DNA of 7,447 nt from Proteobacteria bacterium UBA4575 (GTDB lineage: Bacteria; Pseudomonadota; Gammaproteobacteria; UBA4575), in assembly GCA_002386945.1 (NCBI GenBank), contig DGKH01000060.1, forward strand, positions 4,547 through 11,993, given 5' to 3'. Within the stretch, counting starts at the first letter, position 1; every line of letters begins with the position of its first letter. The notes beneath the pieces were generated by a model. The model had not been told where the DNA came from and ran no database searches. It saw only the letters and a program-made list of their open reading frames with translations. Below are positions 6,488 through 7,447 of the stretch, piece by piece. Both the position numbers and the translations under genes were made by a program.

Positions 6488-6528
6488 ATAACCATTAGGC
6501 CCTTAATTTATAGGCGACTAATGGTTAT
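6488..6528 (+). terminator. Hairpin downstream of apt, candidate terminator
   Basis: A perfect 11-bp inverted repeat (ATAACCATTAG at 6488-6498, CTAATGGTTAT at 6518-6528) surrounds a 19-base interior. GCC (6499-6501) and GGC (6513-6515) in that interior can extend the stem past a two-base bulge. Only a short T-run follows, so it may be a weak terminator or a protein-binding palindrome. It lies between apt and the DUF4126 gene. Confidence 0.5.
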
Positions 6529-6538
6529 TTGTCATCCA

Positions 6539-6565
6539 CAGCATCCATCGGCATGGCGTATGCTG
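6539..6565 (+). repeat. Second imperfect hairpin upstream of the DUF4126 gene
   Basis: CAGCATCCAT (6539-6548) can pair with ATGG (6553-6556) plus ATGCTG (6560-6565), leaving a CGGC loop and a three-base CGT bulge. It starts 11 bases after the previous hairpin and ends 31 bases before the start of the membrane protein gene. A GCATCCATC motif inside it is repeated at 6465-6473. It could be an operator, an mRNA leader structure or the remnant of a small repeat. Confidence 0.35.
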
Positions 6566-6595
6566 AATAAATCTTAATCTGCTAGCAACTACTGT

Positions 6596-7228
6596 ATGGC
6601 TGAATACCAACAAATTATCAGCATTATTGCTTTAACCATGGGCGTGGCTTGGGCCAGCGGCATCAACCTATATGCAACCATCTTGGTCTTGGGGATAGGT
6701 GCTAATAATGGACAATTAGTATTACCCGATAGTTTGTATTTACTACAAAGCCCACTCGTTATAGCAGCAGCTGGGTTAATGTTTGCAGTCGAGTTTTTTG
6801 CCGATAAAGTACCCGGCGTAGATAGCATCTGGGATGCCATCCATACCTTTATTCGAATTCCAGCAGGCGCTTTATTAGCAGCCGGTGTAGTTGTTGAAAT
6901 ATCACCCGCCTTAGCATTAGCTGCTGCTTTAGTAGGTGGTGGGCTAACTGCAACCACCCATGCCAGCAAGACAGGCACCCGTCTAATAATTAACACCTCA
7001 CCTGAGCCCTTCAGTAATTGGACCCTCTCAGTGACTGAAGATTTACTGGTGATTGCAGGCCTTTGGGCGGCCCTTACTCATCCTCTCTTATTCTGCCTAC
7101 TACTCTTTTTATTCATACTCTTCTTAGCCTGGTTGCTACCCCGTTTATGGCATGGCATCCGCAGGTTGCGACAAAAAATAAACGCTTACTTTCGGCATGA
7201 CAACAGGCCTACCTTGCCAAAGGTTTAA
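6596..7228 (+). CDS. DUF4126 family membrane protein, 210 aa
   Basis: An integral inner-membrane protein of unknown biochemical role. Family features visible are the Gly/Ala-rich N-terminal helix with SGINLYAT (21-28), the FAVEFFADKVPGVDSIWDAIHTF block (63-85) with its charged residues between helices, and the strongly conserved GGLTATTHASKTGTRLIINTSPEPFSN loop (115-141). Hydrophobic segments lie at about 7-35, 52-68, 88-116 and 147-182, followed by a basic, probably cytoplasmic tail (183-210). The length is typical. The ATG at 6596 has no evident Shine-Dalgarno sequence, but the N-terminus fits the family. It is separated from apt by 165 bases with hairpins, so it probably has its own transcript. 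The transport or structural role is unknown. Confidence 0.9.
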   Translation: MAEYQQIISIIALTMGVAWASGINLYATILVLGIGANNGQLVLPDSLYLLQSPLVIAAAGLMFAVEFFADKVPGVDSIWDAIHTFIRIPAGALLAAGVVVEISPALALAAALVGGGLTATTHASKTGTRLIINTSPEPFSNWTLSVTEDLLVIAGLWAALTHPLLFCLLLFLFILFLAWLLPRLWHGIRRLRQKINAYFRHDNRPTLPKV

Positions 7229-7237
7229 ACTGTAAAA

Positions 7238-7260
7238 GGGCTGTGCTTGAGCCCCTTGTT
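7238..7260 (+). terminator. Weak candidate terminator after the DUF4126 gene
   Basis: GGGCT (7238-7242) and AGCCC (7250-7254) form a 5-bp stem with a 7-base loop ten bases after the stop, followed by CTTGTT. The stem is short and the T-run interrupted, so termination here is uncertain. Confidence 0.4.
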
Positions 7261-7322
7261 AAGCCATCAGCTATGCAAGTAGACTGGTGCTATCAATTAG
7301 CAATATAAGATAAGGATTCCTA

Positions 7323-7447
7323 ATGACTAAATACATACTCACACTACACCTACTGACTGCAGTTTATGCTGGGCAGGCATCCGCACTGGGCGGCGGCATG
7401 GACTTGAAAGATGGGATGTTTTGGCACGCTGATCGCGACCACAATGA
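7323..7447 (+). CDS. Exported protein, N-terminus only (3' truncated by window edge)
   Basis: The ATG at 7323 has a good AAGGA (7312-7316) six bases upstream, and 41 codons are visible before the window ends. The N-terminus looks like a Sec signal peptide: MTKY, a hydrophobic stretch at about residues 4-16, and a probable cleavage after QASA at about residue 21. The start of the mature protein is LGGGMDLKDGMFWHADRDHN. The Asp-rich ADRDHN could open an EF-hand-like loop, but the following residue is not glycine and the rest is missing, so no family can be given. TATAAG (7304-7309) just upstream could only be a -10 for a very short leader and has no -35. Confidence 0.75.
   Translation, partial: MTKYILTLHLLTAVYAGQASALGGGMDLKDGMFWHADRDHN

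Noticed and set aside
6589..6996. Minus-strand 135-aa frame
   Set aside because: Antisense shadow of the DUF4126 gene; its Ala/Pro/Lys-rich sequence mirrors the membrane-protein codons.

Overview
The window looks like chromosomal DNA of a gammaproteobacterium with moderate GC content (mid-40s per cent by eye). Gene density is high and intergenic gaps are short. The recognisable genes (a TrpD2/YbiB-type protein, a PiuC/YbiX hydroxylase, apt and a DUF4126 membrane protein) fit that group. I cannot name a genus from the sequence. I saw no rRNA, tRNA, CRISPR array, insertion sequence, phage gene or plasmid origin.

Layout. Bases 1-843 hold the 3' part of a TrpD2-type glycosyltransferase/anthranilate phosphoribosyltransferase-like gene. 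A well-started 64-residue protein follows, and then a clear intrinsic terminator at about 1094-1128. Two minus-strand genes of unknown function (1138-2614) overlap by 8 bases: a 204-residue soluble protein upstream and a secreted protein with a cleavable signal peptide downstream. They diverge from a tight plus-strand trio (2717-4809): a 344-residue protein that resembles the uncharacterised Sfum_1244 family, a prolyl-4-hydroxylase-like 2-oxoglutarate/Fe(II) oxygenase coupled to it by a TAATG junction, and a GNAT acetyltransferase. A small conserved-looking 109-residue minus-strand gene (4819-5148) converges on the trio.

From 5213 the plus strand carries a PKHD-type hydroxylase of the PiuC/YbiX family (TTG start), adenine phosphoribosyltransferase (apt), a 165-base gap with two hairpins, and a DUF4126 membrane protein. 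The last 125 bases are the start of an exported protein cut by the window edge.

How the genes may work together. The most suggestive unit is the trio at 2717-4809, an uncharacterised protein followed by two potential modifying enzymes, an oxygenase and an acetyltransferase. A second, clearly different Fe(II)/2-oxoglutarate oxygenase lies about 0.9 kb downstream. Apt is a purine-salvage housekeeping enzyme. Nothing here is a recognisable defence, toxin or mobile system. The candidate for something undescribed is the trio, followed by the two-gene minus-strand operon of unknowns.
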